59,275 bases of DNA from Euryarchaeota archaeon UBA433 (lineage in GTDB: Archaea > Thermoplasmatota > Poseidoniia > Poseidoniales > Poseidoniaceae). Below are positions 58,549 through 59,275 of this stretch, one piece after another (within the stretch, counting starts at the first letter, position 1; each line of letters starts with the position of its first letter). Location: the NCBI GenBank assembly GCA_002495535.1, contig DAFX01000038.1, positions 2,439 to 61,713 on the forward strand. Reading direction: 5' to 3'. A program made the translations under genes and the position numbers. The notes below the pieces were generated by a model. That model made no database searches, had not been told where the DNA came from, and saw only the letters and a program-made list of their open reading frames with translations.

Positions 58549-59189
58549 CGCCCCCCGTTGTCGAACGCAACGCTATTCCAAGCGAAGCAAAACTCCCAAC
58601 AATACGCGGGGAATTCAACATACGAATTTTCCATGAAGCCGAAACTGGCCATGATCATGTCGCATTGACTCTAGGAGACATGTCGGGCCCTGACCCCGTC
58701 CTCGTTCGATTGCATTCTGAGTGTTTGACCGGCGATGCGTTTGGGAGCACACGCTGCGACTGTGGGCCACAATTGCAAGCTGCAATGGATGCAGTTGTCG
58801 AGCGTGGCTATGGTTGCATCCTCTACCTTCGACAGGAAGGAAGAGGCATCGGCCTTCACGCAAAGATACAGGCCTACCATCTCCAAGATCAAGGTGCAGA
58901 TACCTTGGATGCAAACCTCATGCTCGGATTGCCAGGCGACGGGAGGGATTACAAAATCGCAGCTTCTATGCTCGAAGCATTGGGTATTCCAAGCATCGAA
59001 TTGCTTTCTAACAACCCCGATAAAGCCGAACAACTGATCGAATACGGCATCGAGGTCGCATCACGAACTCAACTCGTGGTCGGTGTCGGGCGGCAAAACC
59101 GCTTCTACCTTGAAACGAAGGTGGACCGTATGGGCCACACCATCGATGCAAACGACCTTTCCGAGGACAGGCTTGACCCAGAGGAATGA
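58545..59189 (+). CDS. ribA: GTP cyclohydrolase II
   Basis: A 214-residue enzyme that opens GTP for riboflavin synthesis. The zinc ligands are C60, C71 and C73 in the SEC and RCDCG segments, the substrate loop is RQEGRGIGL, and DTLDANLMLG and LLSNNPDKAEQL are normal. It is the bacterial-type single-domain enzyme, without the RibB fusion, and stands in contrast to the archaeal GTP cyclohydrolase III (ArfA). It overlaps the TusA-like gene by 4 bases, so the two are cotranslated. Confidence 0.93.
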   Translation: MTPPVVERNAIPSEAKLPTIRGEFNIRIFHEAETGHDHVALTLGDMSGPDPVLVRLHSECLTGDAFGSTRCDCGPQLQAAMDAVVERGYGCILYLRQEGRGIGLHAKIQAYHLQDQGADTLDANLMLGLPGDGRDYKIAASMLEALGIPSIELLSNNPDKAEQLIEYGIEVASRTQLVVGVGRQNRFYLETKVDRMGHTIDANDLSEDRLDPEE

Positions 59190-59193
59190 AGAG

Positions 59194-59266
59194 GGCCGTG
59201 ACCGAGAATCGAACTCGGGCTGGCAGAACCACAATCTGCCGTGCTAACCCCTACACCATCACAGCC
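59194..59266 (-). tRNA. tRNA-His (GUG)
   Basis: On the minus strand GCTGTGA pairs with TCACGGC in the acceptor arm. An extra G at position -1 (59266) faces the discriminator C (59194), the mark of tRNA-His. The anticodon loop is TTGTGGT within GCAGA and TCTGC stems, giving anticodon GUG. CCA is not encoded. Confidence 0.95.
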
Positions 59267-59275
59267 ATGAGAGGT

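Noticed and set aside
1..59275. CRISPR arrays, insertion sequences, integrases, phage genes
   Set aside because: No direct-repeat array with spacers, no transposase or integrase motif and no phage structural gene was seen on either strand.

Overview
The window is chromosomal DNA from an archaeon, most likely a planktonic marine euryarchaeon of the Marine Group II (Poseidoniales) type. The core genes are archaeal: ribosomal protein eS1, RNA polymerase subunit Rpo11 (L), aEF1-beta with its usual zinc-finger neighbour, a proteasome beta subunit, the KH/beta-CASP ribonuclease aCPSF1, TruD, archaeal-type AsnRS and TrpRS, an RNase P RNA and three tRNAs (Pro-UGG, Lys-CUU, His-GUG). Mixed in are genes usually thought of as bacterial: ThyA and DHFR, a PlsC acyltransferase, GTP cyclohydrolase II with a TusA-like protein, an HxlR regulator, Ni-superoxide dismutase with its maturation protease, and a GAF-type free-methionine-sulfoxide reductase. 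That mix, moderate GC, very short intergenic gaps and giant surface proteins point to the group; the lineage is an inference from gene content.

Layout. 1-5.4 kb: a small accessory stretch (COG1325-like RNA-binding protein, HxlR regulator, FkbM methyltransferase in AT-richer DNA, fRMsr, a DUF2238-like membrane protein, a dienelactone-hydrolase-like enzyme, two small proteins). 5.5-10.7 kb: eS1 carrying a C-terminal SAP domain, then MTA phosphorylase and a MazG-like protein, facing a plsC-unknown-thyA-folA run. 10.8-19.2 kb: an anchored surface protein, TrpRS, ZPR1 plus SepF-like, proteasome beta, aCPSF1, and a pyruvoyl-decarboxylase homologue that lacks the self-cleavage serines. 19.2-27.5 kb: tRNA-Pro, parvulin, glycosyltransferases (one degenerate), HAD phosphatase, saccharopine-dehydrogenase-like protein, AsnRS, carbamate kinase, sodN-sodX, tRNA-Lys and rpiA.

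27.6-36 kb: a 1683-residue surface protein, RNase P RNA and an RND (HAE3/MMPL) transporter. 36-41.7 kb: a dolichyl-phosphate-mannose-synthase-like glycosyltransferase, an NDP-sugar epimerase, then a run of extracytoplasmic thiol-redox genes (membrane-tethered thioredoxin, VKOR-like protein, an unknown secreted Cys/His protein, a second secreted thioredoxin). 41.7-46 kb: RlmE, OB-fold protein, zinc finger, aEF1-beta, cytochrome b561, truD and rpo11. 46-55.6 kb: a second RND protein behind a possible leader minipeptide, DUF2240, a 1532-residue Kelch surface protein and a HEAT-repeat protein. 55.6-59.3 kb: a DEAD-box helicase with a hairpin leader, an archaeosortase, TusA-like, ribA and tRNA-His.

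Taken together, the accessory genes describe an aerobic surface-ocean cell that invests in its exterior: very large anchored proteins, glycosylation enzymes, disulfide-forming machinery, an archaeosortase and RND transporters, supported by oxidative-stress enzymes. No CRISPR array, insertion sequence, integrase or prophage was seen, and no gap over about 300 bases lacks an assigned feature.
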